From: Teretinema zuelzerae
Lineage (GTDB): Bacteria; Spirochaetota; Spirochaetia; Treponematales; Treponemataceae
Length of the DNA stretch: 64,000 bases
Assembly (NCBI RefSeq): GCF_021021555.1
Contig: NZ_JAINWA010000003.1
Location: 868,001 to 932,000 of the forward strand
Direction: 5' to 3'
The translations under genes and the position numbers were made by a program. Below the pieces are notes generated by a model. The model was not told the DNA's origin, searched no databases, and saw only the letters and a list, made by a program, of their open reading frames with translations. Within the stretch, counting starts at the first letter, position 1; each line of letters opens with the position of its first letter. Shown piece after piece: positions 50,760 through 59,595 of this stretch.

Positions 50760-51257
50760 TTATGCATTCTCAATGCCATGAAAAGCTTTTTCCACGATTT
50801 TTTCATCCACCGGCGGAGTGAAAAAGGTCGTCGCGGCATAGACACAGGCTGAAACCGGCAAAGCTATGATGATCGCGTCCACGTTCGCAAGAGCCGGAAA
50901 GAGGCTGGGTACTCCGAAAAGAGCCTTGCACAGGCCGAGCGGCACCGCTTCCTTGGCGTGGATGAACAAGAGCCAGAACAAGCTCACGCTCACCCCGGAG
51001 ATAAAGCAGGCGACCGCGGCTGCCCTGCTCGCCCGCTTAACGTAGAGCGCGCCGACAGCCACGAAAAACAAAAGCGCGACCTCGTAGGGAATGTGCAGCG
51101 TCTGCGAGACGAACTGGACGCCGCCGATTATCACTGAACCGGCGTACAACGGCATCGCCAGGAAGATGAGGACTCCGCCGGCAGTCTGCAGGAAGGTAGA
51201 ATCGTACCGCTTACCCAAAAGCTCGGGGAAGGTGTGGGCGTCGAGGCTGTGGCCCAT
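50760..51257 (-). pseudogene. remnant of a sodium:solute symporter
   Basis: 165 codons open with SLDAHTFPELLGKRY, a motif from the first third of SSS-family symporters, then two membrane segments, and then jump in frame (ALYV/KRASRAAAV) to what looks like the family's C-terminal helices. Intact members have about 480-550 residues, so the N-terminal part and an internal block are missing. The 5' end fuses with the truncated TetR gene. The C-terminus (DEKIVEKAFHGIENA) is intact. Unlikely to transport anything. Confidence 0.75.
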
Positions 51258-51390
51258 TTTTCTCGTCCGCCTTCCGCACTATCGTATCCAAACTGGTCTT
51301 TTCATAGCCGGACAGGGAAAATTCTTCCAAAACCGCATTCATGATGCGGGCCTGCTTTTCTTCGCTTAAATTAAAAAACGTTTCTTTCAT
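51211..51390 (-). pseudogene. truncated TetR-family regulator
   Basis: From the ATG at 51390 the product begins MKETFFNLSEEKQARIMNAV and has FSLSGYEKTSLDTIVRKAD, the first helices of a TetR DNA-binding domain. After about residue 43 the frame passes into symporter sequence read out of frame (stop at 51211). The recognition helix and whole ligand-binding domain are gone. A TetR-like operator remains upstream (51440-51459). Confidence 0.75.
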
Positions 51391-51439
51391 TTCGTACCGA
51401 CACCCCGCAGCGAATCGCCTGTCAAGCGGTTCGCTTAAA

Positions 51440-51459
51440 AACCGACTGACCAGTCGGTT
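51440..51459. promoter_or_regulatory. TetR-operator-like palindrome upstream of the truncated tetR
   Basis: AACCGACT and AGTCGGTT arms flank a 4-base centre (GACC). Its place 50 bases before the broken tetR start suggests the lost protein's own operator. A TTGACA lies closer to the gene on the same strand. Confidence 0.6.
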
Positions 51460-51513
51460 CATGGTAAACCGGCGATATAGAGCTGTCAAGAAAAATGTAT
51501 CTGCAGAAAGAAA

Positions 51514-51562
51514 CAAAAAAAGCCGGAACCTGTGCGAACTTCGATTCGCACGGATTCCGGCC
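51514..51562 (-). terminator. terminator of the liv operon
   Basis: On the minus strand GCCGGAA, then TGCGAA, pairs with TTCGCA and TTCCGGC (internal mismatches) and is followed by TTTTTTTG. It lies about 70 bases after the livF stop and ends the branched-chain amino-acid transporter operon. Confidence 0.9.
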
Positions 51563-51631
51563 TCAAAATAAGCGAATTACTGTTTTTTTAGGCGCGAACT
51601 GCCCTCGCGGCGCGCCGTCGGGCGTGATATC

Positions 51632-52339
51632 TCAGATTTCGCCGAGATAGGCCTTGCGGACGCGGTCGTCCGCGAGAAGCTCCTTTCCGACGCCCTGCAG
51701 AATGATCGAGCCCGTTTCAAGCACGTAGCCCATGTCGGCCACCTCGAGCGCCGCATGGGCGTTCTGCTCCACGAGGAGGACAGTGGTGCCCTTGCGGTTG
51801 ATCTCCCTGATTATCTCGAAAATCATCTTCACGATCAGCGGGGCCAATCCGAGAGACGGTTCGTCGAGCATGAAAAGCTCGGGGCGGGTCATCAGGCCCC
51901 GGCCGACTGCGAGCATCTGCTGTTCGCCCCCCGAAAGGGTTCCGGCGCTCTGGTTGATCCGCTCGCGAAGGCGGGGGAACAGATCGTACACCATCTCCCT
52001 GTCCTTTTTCACTTCCGAGCGGTCGGTGCGCGAATACGCCCCGAGAGCGAGATTTTCCTCGACCGTCAAATTCGGAAACACCCTGCGGCCTTCGGGAACC
52101 AGAACGATTCCCCGTCGCACGATATCCTTGGTCTGGGCGGCGGATATTTCACGTCCGTGCCAGCTGATCGAGCCGGAGGCAGGACGCACGAGGCCGACGA
52201 TCGATTTAAGCGTCGTTGACTTGCCCGCTCCGTTCGCTCCGATGAGCGATACGATCTTGCCCTCGGGCACATCGATGGACACTCCCTGCAGGGCGTGTAT
52301 GCCGTCGTAAAAGACGGAGACATCTTCAAGTTTAAGCAT
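51632..52339 (-). CDS. livF: branched-chain amino-acid ABC transporter ATPase LivF
   Basis: 235 residues, one ABC domain: Walker A GANGAGKST, signature LSGGEQQMLAVGRGLM, Walker B LFMLDEPSLGLAP. LEDVSVFYDGIHALQGVS is the typical LivF opening. The start codon overlaps the livG stop by one base. Last gene of livJ-livH-livM-livG-livF. Confidence 0.95.
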   Translation of the reverse strand: MLKLEDVSVFYDGIHALQGVSIDVPEGKIVSLIGANGAGKSTTLKSIVGLVRPASGSISWHGREISAAQTKDIVRRGIVLVPEGRRVFPNLTVEENLALGAYSRTDRSEVKKDREMVYDLFPRLRERINQSAGTLSGGEQQMLAVGRGLMTRPELFMLDEPSLGLAPLIVKMIFEIIREINRKGTTVLLVEQNAHAALEVADMGYVLETGSIILQGVGKELLADDRVRKAYLGEI

Positions 52340-53094
52340 CAGTCCACCCCCAGATACGCGTCGATGACCCGCGGATTGCTGCGTATTTCCGCCGGCGTTC
52401 CGTCGGCTATGGTCAAGCCGTATTCAAGCACGTACATCCGGTCGCACACGCCCATGACCACCTGCATGTGATGTTCGATCAGCAGTATCGAAAGGCTGAA
52501 TCGGTCGCGTATCGCCCGGATGAACTCCATCAGTTCGCGCGATTCATGGGGATTCATTCCCGCGGCCGGCTCGTCGAGCAAAAGCAGAGACGGCTTGGTC
52601 GCCAGGGCGCGCACGATTTCGAGCCTCCGCTGTTTACCGTACGGGAGGGAGGTCGCGGCCTCGTAGGCAAGGTCGGCCAGCCCGACAGAATCGAGCAGCT
52701 CCAGAGCCTCCTCCTTCGCAATGCGTTCGCGCTCCCGGTACACGGGAAGATGGAGAACGGAGGAGAAAAAGTTCACCCGATTGCGGAGATTAGCCGCGAC
52801 CAGCACGTTCTCGAGCACGTTCATGCCCCGGAACAAGCGGATATTCTGAAAGGTGCGGGCCAAGCCGATTTCGGTTATCTTGTGAGGCGGGAGCCGGGAA
52901 ATATCCGTTCCGTTGTATTCGACGCTGCCTTCGGTGGGCTTATATACGCCGGTTATCATGTTGAAGGCGGTCGTTTTGCCGGCGCCGTTGGGTCCGATCA
53001 AGCCGACGATCTCTCCGTCGGAAACACTCATATTCAGGGCGGAGACGGCTGTCAGGCCGCCGAAGCGCATTGTCGCGTTGTCTGTACGAAGCAT
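52339..53094 (-). CDS. livG: branched-chain amino-acid ABC transporter ATPase LivG
   Basis: 251 residues. Walker A GPNGAGKTT, the LivG-type insert with GLARTFQNIRLF, signature variant LPYGKQRRLEIVRAL, Walker B LLLLDEPAAGMNP, and C-terminal IRSNPRVIDAYLG. It pairs with LivF on the cytoplasmic face of the LivHM permease. One-base overlap with both neighbours. Confidence 0.95.
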   Translation of the reverse strand: MLRTDNATMRFGGLTAVSALNMSVSDGEIVGLIGPNGAGKTTAFNMITGVYKPTEGSVEYNGTDISRLPPHKITEIGLARTFQNIRLFRGMNVLENVLVAANLRNRVNFFSSVLHLPVYRERERIAKEEALELLDSVGLADLAYEAATSLPYGKQRRLEIVRALATKPSLLLLDEPAAGMNPHESRELMEFIRAIRDRFSLSILLIEHHMQVVMGVCDRMYVLEYGLTIADGTPAEIRSNPRVIDAYLGVD

Positions 53095-54179
53095 CAGTTT
53101 CCTCCCTTCGTCCGGCCTGCGGATGGAGCGCGCGCGAATAAGCGTTTCGCGCCGGAGGCCGCGTCGGAAAGCATATTCCAGGAAAATTCCTTCTGCCCCA
53201 TCAAGCCTTTTTGCCGGTAAATGACTACGATCATCAAAAGGAGCGAAAAGACGACCATGCGGAGTCCCGGCAATCCGTCGGTTTTGATAAAAATCAGGTT
53301 GAGCGGACCGTCGAGGAAGCGCAGAATCTCCATCATGAAGGTGACGACCACGGAGGCGATCACCGAGCCGGTGATGCTCCCGTTTCCGCCGAGCACGACG
53401 ATGAGCAGGATATTGTAGGTAAGAGAGAACACGAACATTCTGGGGTCTATCGTCGTCATCAAATGGCCGAGCAGGGCTCCTCCTACTCCGGCCATGAAGC
53501 TTGAAACCACGAAGCTGACGATTTTCACATGGGCGACGTCGATTCCCATAGCCTGGGCGGCGATTTCGTTGTCGCGGACAGCCTTCATCGAGCGGCCGAA
53601 AGCGGAATGGATAAGAGAAAGCATGAACACGACGGAGAGGGCCGCGGCTCCCCAGATCACCCAGGTGGTCGAATACTTGGGCAGGCCTTTGAGGCCGAGG
53701 GCTCCGTTCGTCACGGTCTGCATGTTGGTGATCAGCACCCGCACGATCTCCGCGAAGCCGAGGGTGGCTATCGCCAGATAATCGTCCCGCAGACGGAGAA
53801 CGGGAGCGCCGATGAGCCAGGCAAAGAAAGCCGCGGCGAGGCCGGCGAGAATCAGCGACGGAACGAAGGGCAGCTGGACATTCGCCAGAAACGGCACGAT
53901 CGGAGCGAGGAAGAAGTTGAGCTCCTTCTGGGCGGGGCTCAGCGTTAAAAGAGCGCAGACATAGGCGCCGATCGCCATGAAGCCTGCGTGGCCGAGCGAG
54001 AACAGGCCGGTGAAGCCGTTGAGCAGGTTCATGGAAAGCGCGAGAACAATGTAGATCCCGCAGAGATTAAAGACCCGGAGCGTAAAGTTCGCGAACAGGT
54101 TGTCCGCTATGCCGACGAACACTAGGGCGGAAACGATAGCCGCCGCGGTCAGGATATTCTTTGTTTTGGAGTTCATCAT
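53094..54179 (-). CDS. livM: branched-chain amino-acid ABC transporter permease LivM
   Basis: 361 residues with about 9-10 membrane segments. Family motifs are GFTGLFSLGHAGFMAIGAYVCALL, RDDYLAIATLGFAEIVRV and VRDNEIAAQAMGIDV. The C-terminal basic tail of about 35 residues (FARAPSAGRTKGG) is longer than usual. The ATG at 54179 overlaps the livH stop; a second ATG follows directly. Confidence 0.94.
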   Translation of the reverse strand: MMNSKTKNILTAAAIVSALVFVGIADNLFANFTLRVFNLCGIYIVLALSMNLLNGFTGLFSLGHAGFMAIGAYVCALLTLSPAQKELNFFLAPIVPFLANVQLPFVPSLILAGLAAAFFAWLIGAPVLRLRDDYLAIATLGFAEIVRVLITNMQTVTNGALGLKGLPKYSTTWVIWGAAALSVVFMLSLIHSAFGRSMKAVRDNEIAAQAMGIDVAHVKIVSFVVSSFMAGVGGALLGHLMTTIDPRMFVFSLTYNILLIVVLGGNGSITGSVIASVVVTFMMEILRFLDGPLNLIFIKTDGLPGLRMVVFSLLLMIVVIYRQKGLMGQKEFSWNMLSDAASGAKRLFARAPSAGRTKGGN

Positions 54180-55069
54180 ACCTTCTCCACCTGGTTTTTG
54201 CCCAACAATCCGGCGGGCTTCAGCAGCAGAACCAGAATCAGCGCTACGAAGGCGAACGCGTCGCGGTATCCGGTGAGATCCGGCAGAAAGGCTATGATCA
54301 TGATTTCAATAAGTCCGAGAAGGAAGCCGCCGAGCACCGCGCCCATGATGTTTCCGATGCCTCCGAGAACGGCGGCGATGAAGCATTTGAGTCCGGGCAT
54401 AATGCCCATAGTCGGATTAAGCTGCGGATATTTCAGGGCCCACAGGATTCCGCCGATCGCCGCGAGAAGGGATCCGAGTCCGAAGGTGAAGGACACGACG
54501 CGGTTTACGTCGATAGCCTGCAGTCTGGCGGCGTCGATATCGGTGGAGACGGCCCTCATCGCCATTCCCGTTTTGGTTTTATGGACTATCCACAGGAGCA
54601 GGGCCAGGAGCGCGAAGGTGAAAACAGGTATGATCACGCTGACGGAGACGACTGAAACCGAGCCGAAGTGCAGAACCTTGCTGAAGAGGGGCGGAACGGG
54701 AAATCCCTTGGGCCTTCCTCCGAACAAAACAGTCGCCAGATTCTCTATTAAAAAAGACGCGCCGATGGCGCTTATCATAATCGAAATTTTCGGGGAATCT
54801 CTCAGGGGTTTGTATGCTGTCCTCTCGAGGCCGATTCCGAATAAAGCGGTGCACGCGATGGCGACGAGAAAGGCCGCCCACCAAGGAAGCAGGAAAAAGG
54901 TTGTAAGGTAGAAGGCGATGTACGCACCCAGCATGAAAACGTCGCCGTGGGCGAAATTGATCAGGCGCAGTATTCCGTACACCATGGTATAACCGATAGC
55001 GATCAGGGCGTATAAGCTGCCGAGCGACAGCGCGTTGGTCAGGTGCTGTAAAAATAATGAAAAAGTCAT
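54176..55069 (-). CDS. livH: branched-chain amino-acid ABC transporter permease LivH
   Basis: 297 residues with about 8 membrane segments. Motifs are LGSLYALIAIGYTMVYGILRLINFAHGDVFMLGAY-type opening in two parts, MRAVSTDIDAARLQAIDVNRV, and FIAAVLGGIGNIMGAVLGG. These match LivH. It follows livJ by 109 bases that hold a large hairpin, and overlaps livM. Confidence 0.94.
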   Translation of the reverse strand: MTFSLFLQHLTNALSLGSLYALIAIGYTMVYGILRLINFAHGDVFMLGAYIAFYLTTFFLLPWWAAFLVAIACTALFGIGLERTAYKPLRDSPKISIMISAIGASFLIENLATVLFGGRPKGFPVPPLFSKVLHFGSVSVVSVSVIIPVFTFALLALLLWIVHKTKTGMAMRAVSTDIDAARLQAIDVNRVVSFTFGLGSLLAAIGGILWALKYPQLNPTMGIMPGLKCFIAAVLGGIGNIMGAVLGGFLLGLIEIMIIAFLPDLTGYRDAFAFVALILVLLLKPAGLLGKNQVEKV

Positions 55070-55123
55070 GTGCGTTTCCGTATGTACGGTTAGGGTAACC
55101 CGGCAGACTCCGGGCGGAAAGGG

Positions 55124-55165
55124 ACCGCGGAAGGATCTCCTTAAAACAGAAAATCCCGCCGCGGT
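55124..55165. promoter_or_regulatory. long-loop hairpin between livJ and livH
   Basis: ACCGCGG (55124-55130) and CCGCGGT (55159-55165) form a 7-bp perfect stem around 28 bases. No T tract follows, so it may stabilise the 3' end of livJ mRNA or mark partial processing rather than terminate. Confidence 0.35.
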
Positions 55166-55178
55166 TCGGTAACCGGAA

Positions 55179-56339
55179 TTAAGGCTGAACGACGGTCAGA
55201 TACGTGAACTTGCCGTCTTTAACTGTTTTGATGAAGGCGCTCTTCGTGGCGTCTCCGTTGGCGTCGAGGGTGACGGTTCCCGCGGCTCCTTCGAATCCCT
55301 TGGTCGCGGCGATCGCGTCGCGGATCTTGACGGTGTCGAGGCTGTCGGCGCGCTTGATAGCGTCGAGGGCGACGAGGTATCCGTCGAAGCCGAGAGCGGT
55401 GACGGCTGCGGGCTCTTTTCCGTATTTCGCGCGGTAGGCGTCTACGAAGGTCTTGGAAACGCCGGAGGTAGCTCCTTCGGCGGCGAAGAAGGTGGAGAAG
55501 GTCGCGCCTTCGACGAGGTTCTTGCCTACATCGATGAACTCAGGGGTTTCCCAGGTGTCGCCGCCGAGGAAGGGCGCGGTGATTCCGAGTTCGCGGGCCT
55601 GCTTCATGACGAGGGCGCTTTCGGTATAGTTTCCGGGAGCGAAGATGACGTCGGGATTCAGGGACTTGATGGTGGTCAGCTGAGCGGTGAAGTCCTGGTC
55701 TCCGGTGTTGTAGTTGAGCACGGAAAGCACGCAATCCTGGTTTCCGGTGAGCGTGCGGAAGTTGTCGGTGAAGAACTTGGCCAAACCGACAGAGTAATCG
55801 TTGGAAACTTCCTGAACAATGACGGCGGTGCGGGCGTTCGCGACGGTGTACGCGTAGTTAGCCATGACGACGCCCTGGAAGGGATCGATAAAGCAAACGC
55901 GGAAGTAGTAGTCGTTTCCGAGAGTGACCAGGGGGTTCGTGCAGGAAAGTCCGATGGCCGGCACCTTTGCCTCCATCACGAGGGGACCTGCGGCCATGGA
56001 AAGAGAGGAACCCCATGAGCCGAGAATGACGGAAACGCGGTCCTTGTCGAGAAGGCGCTGGGCGGCGTTGGCTGCCTCGACCTTGTCAGACTTGTTGTCC
56101 GCGATCACCAGTTCGACCTTGTATTCTTTTCCGCCGACGGTGACCGTGGGGAACATTTCATTGGCGAGCTTGATTCCCTCGACTTCCATTGCGCCGCCGG
56201 CCGCGTTCGCGCCGGTCATGGGCTCGAATACTCCGATCTTGATCACGCTGGAATCGGCGGCGGCAGACTTGCTGCAGCCGATGAATCCGACAGAGGCCGC
56301 AAGCACGCAGGCGGCGGTCATCAGTATTGCTTTTTTCAT
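55179..56339 (-). CDS. livJ: branched-chain amino-acid-binding lipoprotein LivJ/LivK-like
   Basis: 386 residues. The signal sequence ends in lipobox GFIGC (Cys near 22), so the binding protein is membrane-tethered rather than free in the periplasm. The Peripla_BP_6 domain shows IKIGVFEPMTGANAAGG, LIIADNKSD-like ELVIADNKSDKVEAANAAQRL split over two motifs, AIGLSCTNPLVT and FFRVCFIDPFQG-like residues. GGAG lies 7 bases before the ATG. First structural gene of the liv operon. Confidence 0.92.
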   Translation of the reverse strand: MKKAILMTAACVLAASVGFIGCSKSAAADSSVIKIGVFEPMTGANAAGGAMEVEGIKLANEMFPTVTVGGKEYKVELVIADNKSDKVEAANAAQRLLDKDRVSVILGSWGSSLSMAAGPLVMEAKVPAIGLSCTNPLVTLGNDYYFRVCFIDPFQGVVMANYAYTVANARTAVIVQEVSNDYSVGLAKFFTDNFRTLTGNQDCVLSVLNYNTGDQDFTAQLTTIKSLNPDVIFAPGNYTESALVMKQARELGITAPFLGGDTWETPEFIDVGKNLVEGATFSTFFAAEGATSGVSKTFVDAYRAKYGKEPAAVTALGFDGYLVALDAIKRADSLDTVKIRDAIAATKGFEGAAGTVTLDANGDATKSAFIKTVKDGKFTYLTVVQP

Positions 56340-56358
56340 GCGTTTCTCCTTTTTTCAC

Positions 56359-56434
56359 AAAAAAACGCCGGGCGTATTAAACTCCGGCGTCTTTGCTCCC
56401 GGGGATTATACCCCGGGAAAAGGATGTCACGCAA
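56359..56434 (-). promoter_or_regulatory. liv promoter inside a palindrome, with a leader terminator
   Basis: TATAAT (56405-56410 on the minus strand) is the exact centre of a palindrome with arms TCCCGGGG (56397-56404) and CCCCGGGA (56411-56418); TTGCGT (56429-56434) is the -35, spacer 18. The leader then holds ACGCCGG pairing with CCGGCGT (56365-56390) and seven T (56359-56365), followed by the livJ RBS. The hairpin may be an attenuator for liv, or simply the terminator of the small gene upstream. Confidence 0.6.
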
Positions 56435-56476
56435 GTTATCAGACTGATGAACCGCTTTATTTCGGTAAAAAAAGGG

Positions 56477-56695
56477 CTATTTTCTCCGCGAGGAAAGATA
56501 TACGCCGGCGATTAACAGAAGGGCTCCCAGAATGAACAACACCCAGGTTGTTTCGTCGAATTTTAAGCCCCCCTTCCCGACGAGTTTCGAAAAGCCTGAA
56601 GAAAGCTTGTTTCCCGCCATCTGAGTCCGCTGCACCCCGGCGCCTATCAAACCTCCGCCGAGAGTCGTACCGATCATGCCCGCAAATCTGTTCAT
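56477..56695 (-). CDS. small single-pass membrane protein
   Basis: 72 residues. A Gly-rich amphipathic start (GMIGTTLGGGLIGAG) precedes one strong membrane helix (WVLFILGALLLIAGVYL) and a basic end (SSRRK). AAAGGGGAA lies 6 bases before the ATG, supporting translation. No family recognised. It lies between dapB and the liv leader; the terminator at 56359-56390 may be its own. Confidence 0.65.
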   Translation of the reverse strand: MNRFAGMIGTTLGGGLIGAGVQRTQMAGNKLSSGFSKLVGKGGLKFDETTWVLFILGALLLIAGVYLSSRRK

Positions 56696-56757
56696 AGTCG
56701 TTCCCCTTTAATACAAGCGATTGCTGCCGGAGAAGTCCCCGGCCGTTAGTATCCATA

Positions 56758-57534
56758 TTATACCAGAATACGGTTGACCGCTATCTTTTCGATGAAGGCC
56801 GCTCTCATCAGCTCTTCCATGGTGAAAAAACCGGTCTTTTGATCTTTAATGGCGCGAGCCGCGAACAGGGCTCCAGCTCCGAAAGCGCAACGGGAAATAA
56901 CGTCGTGGGCGATTCTGATAGTCTGGTTCGGAAGGCCGAACACGACTTCGTGTTTCCCGACTATTCCCCCGACCCGGATAGAATTGATGTGCTGAACGGG
57001 ATCGAGATTCAATTTCTCGGCGATTTTCAACGCGGAACCAGAAACGCCTTTTTTCTGTCTGAAGTGTTCTTCGATCACTTCAATATCGGCGTTCGGCACG
57101 ATCTGTTGCAGGATCTGCGATGCGACCAGAAGAAAATTGATGCCGAGCGTAATGTTCGCTGAATATAATACTGCCGTCTTTTCCGATAGTTTTTTAAGAA
57201 AGTCTATTTCAGGCTGCTCGAAATGCGAAATCGCGGAAACGATGTGAATGCCGCAGTCCGCCGCGTGGGCGTACTCGTACAGCCCCTGCGTGGACGAAAA
57301 ATCGATAATGACGTCTACCGGGTTATTGCAAAAAAACTCAGGATCCTTCGTTTCTTCCATAGAAAAGAAGTAACCTTGCCGGTTTTTCGGAAAGCCCAAA
57401 AAATCGCTGGCGTATTCATGATTGTTTTTATCGGACTTCCTCACAACCCAGGTCAACGTACAGTCAGGGTCGTTTATAATTTCCTCTGCCACCAGCCGTC
57501 CCGTGCGGCCGAATCCAAATAATCCTACCTTCAA
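56758..57534 (-). CDS. dapB: 4-hydroxy-tetrahydrodipicolinate reductase
   Basis: 258 residues. It reduces the DapA product with NAD(P)H. The Rossmann loop GLFGFGRTGRLV is at 4-15, and the FSS-type nucleotide contact is IIDFSSTQG. The catalytic motif is EEHFRQKKGVSGSAL: H157 and K161 occupy the places of the catalytic His and Lys of the E. coli motif, but the second His is Phe and DAPSGTA is GVSGSA. Start is a TTG at 57534, fixed by GGAGG 7 bases upstream. Far from dapA-asd-lysA and apparently on its own transcript. Confidence 0.88.
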   Translation of the reverse strand: MKVGLFGFGRTGRLVAEEIINDPDCTLTWVVRKSDKNNHEYASDFLGFPKNRQGYFFSMEETKDPEFFCNNPVDVIIDFSSTQGLYEYAHAADCGIHIVSAISHFEQPEIDFLKKLSEKTAVLYSANITLGINFLLVASQILQQIVPNADIEVIEEHFRQKKGVSGSALKIAEKLNLDPVQHINSIRVGGIVGKHEVVFGLPNQTIRIAHDVISRCAFGAGALFAARAIKDQKTGFFTMEELMRAAFIEKIAVNRILV

Positions 57535-57662
57535 TAATCAACCTCCGTTCATTTTATTGTCCTAAAGATAGAATGATACGCGCGATACGTCAAGGAAAGG
57601 GCAAAAACCGGTTAATTCGGGGTAAAAACAGTTTTTTTTTCTGCTTTTAACAGAAAATCTGA

Positions 57663-57684
57663 TATAGTGTAGAGTACGGATAAT
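57663..57684 (+). promoter_or_regulatory. candidate -10 boxes of the DHH gene
   Basis: An extended TGA-TATAGT (box 57663-57668) and a GATAAT (57679-57684) precede the ATG at 57690. With the second, transcription would begin at the start codon. No RBS is present in either case. Confidence 0.35.
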
Positions 57685-57689
57685 ACTAC

Positions 57690-58871
57690 ATGACAGACAC
57701 ACACCCGCTGTCCGGAACTGCAAAAATCGGATTCGCGTCCATCGCTGAAAAAAACAGGACGATAGACAGGATTCTTGCGGTACTGGGCGAAAAAAACGGA
57801 TTTCTCCTGCTCGGCCACGAGCTGCCCGACGAGGATTGCATATCCTCGCTGGTATCGATGGCTCTCGTCATCAAGAAATTCCACAAAAACGTCTCCGTCT
57901 GCATAACCGATAAAATTCCGGACCAGCTTTCCTATCTCGTCAACATCTGCGAATATAACCAGATCACCTTGCTGCGCGAATGCGACAGCCTCGAACACAG
58001 GCCGGAAGCCATCATCGTTCTCGACACCCCGAAGCCCGACATGATCGCCGCTCCGCCGTGCGCCAAAAAACTCATAGAAGACCGCGCAGTGAGGGTAATA
58101 GAACTTGATCACCACCTCTCCGCCGACGCCGCCTGCACCGGAGACCCGGGATACTGCCTCGTCGCCCGCGCCACGAGCACCTGCGAGCTGATCGCCCTTC
58201 TCTGTTATAAGCTCTCCTGCAAACCTGAACTTCTGGAGAAGCACAAGATCGACGAGCTCTATTCCCGGAATCTCGTGCTCTCCCTCCTCACCGGCATGAT
58301 CGGAGACACGAGGCTGGGCCTCACCCTGAAAAAAAACAGGGATATTTTCTTCTATAAACACTTTACGCACCGGTTCAGCGGAATCCTGCAAAGCACGGTC
58401 CGAAAAAACAGCGGCAACTATTCCTCCATGACCGATATTTTCGATACCCTTCAGTCCCTCTCTCCGGTCGAACTCGACTTGTACCGGGAGCTTTTGGAAC
58501 GGGCGCATTATTTCGGAAGAACCGGCTATATGGTCATACCGGAAGAGGAAACGGCAAAATACATGGCAGGGGTCGAATACCCGACCTTCGTGAAAGTAAT
58601 CAAGGCGGTCACCGATTTCCTGTCGGAAAAATCCGGAACCCTCGGACTCACCGTCTATTACGATCCCCCGGAGGTTTCCGACCTCATCCAGTTCCGCGTG
58701 CGGATTTCCCGCCGAGTAACGGACATCGACCTGAGAAAATTGCTCATGGACTTTTCTATAACCGACGGCGGCGGACACCCCGGAGCCATCGGCTTCCGGT
58801 TTCCCCGGTCACAGCTTCCGTCGCTGACCGATTATCTCGTAACCTTGCTGGAAAAACTGGAAACCGTGTGA
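57690..58871 (+). CDS. DHH-family phosphoesterase (NrnA-like)
   Basis: 393 residues. DHH domain: GHELPDEDCISS (H43, D47, D49 metal ligands, a variant of H-x-x-P-D-x-D), VLDTPKPD, the DHH motif in ELDHHLSAD, and GMIGDTRL. The C-terminal DHHA1 domain ends GGGHPGAIGFRF. Members degrade nanoRNA, pAp or cyclic dinucleotide products; the exact substrate is not settled by sequence. It overlaps queH by 4 bases (GTGA). Confidence 0.88.
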   Translation: MTDTHPLSGTAKIGFASIAEKNRTIDRILAVLGEKNGFLLLGHELPDEDCISSLVSMALVIKKFHKNVSVCITDKIPDQLSYLVNICEYNQITLLRECDSLEHRPEAIIVLDTPKPDMIAAPPCAKKLIEDRAVRVIELDHHLSADAACTGDPGYCLVARATSTCELIALLCYKLSCKPELLEKHKIDELYSRNLVLSLLTGMIGDTRLGLTLKKNRDIFFYKHFTHRFSGILQSTVRKNSGNYSSMTDIFDTLQSLSPVELDLYRELLERAHYFGRTGYMVIPEEETAKYMAGVEYPTFVKVIKAVTDFLSEKSGTLGLTVYYDPPEVSDLIQFRVRISRRVTDIDLRKLLMDFSITDGGGHPGAIGFRFPRSQLPSLTDYLVTLLEKLETV

Positions 58872-59575
58872 ACCCTACCCGCTCTACCCAAAACTGGAAC
58901 CGTCTCATGGAAGACGAAATAGCCTCGCTCGAAGGCCGAAGGCCGACCCTCCTCCTCCATTCCTGTTGCGCCCCGTGCAGCACCGCGGTAATCGCCCTGC
59001 TCTCCCGGCATTTCCGCCTGACCGTCTTTTATTACAACCCGAATATAGACGAAGAAAGGGAATATAGGCTTCGGGCCGCCGAACAGCAAGAACTCTTATC
59101 CAAAATGGAAGAAGCCGAGGGAGTTTCATTCATAGAAGGCGAATACCGGCCGGAAGACTTTCTCGACCATGCGAAGCATCTCGCGCACGAACCCGAAGGG
59201 GGAAGCAGATGCACTTTCTGTTACGCCCTGCGTCTTGAAAAAACGGCGGAGAAGGCCCGCGAGCTCGGATTCGAGTTTTTCACGACCACGCTTTCGATCA
59301 GCCCTATGAAGGACGCCCAGCGCATCAACCTCATCGGAAGCTCCCTTCAGGAAACCTGGGGAGTGCGCTGGCTGTGGTCGGATTTCAAGAAAAAAGACGG
59401 CTTCAGGCGGTCGGTGGAGATAAGCAAAAAATTCGGGCTGTATCGGCAGGACTGGTGCGGCTGTTCATGGTCGAAGGCGGAAGCCCTCGGACGGATAAAG
59501 AACACGGCTTCAGGCTCAGCCCCGGACGGAAACGCGGCGAAACCGCGCGAGGAAGAACTCCCGGAACGCAAGTAA
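58868..59575 (+). CDS. queH: epoxyqueuosine reductase QueH
   Basis: 235 residues, DUF208 family, which reduces epoxyqueuosine to queuosine in tRNA. Metal-ligand Cys: HSCCAPCST (C33, C34, C37), a Cys pair in RCTFCYALRLEKTA, and a third pair in QDWCGCSWS near 197-200. FYYNPNIDEEREYRLR and TTLSISPMKD are typical. Start is a GTG overlapping the DHH stop. The last about 30 residues are a polar extension. Confidence 0.92.
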   Translation: MNPTRSTQNWNRLMEDEIASLEGRRPTLLLHSCCAPCSTAVIALLSRHFRLTVFYYNPNIDEEREYRLRAAEQQELLSKMEEAEGVSFIEGEYRPEDFLDHAKHLAHEPEGGSRCTFCYALRLEKTAEKARELGFEFFTTTLSISPMKDAQRINLIGSSLQETWGVRWLWSDFKKKDGFRRSVEISKKFGLYRQDWCGCSWSKAEALGRIKNTASGSAPDGNAAKPREEELPERK

Positions 59576-59595
59576 GCATTCCAAATCAAACCCGA

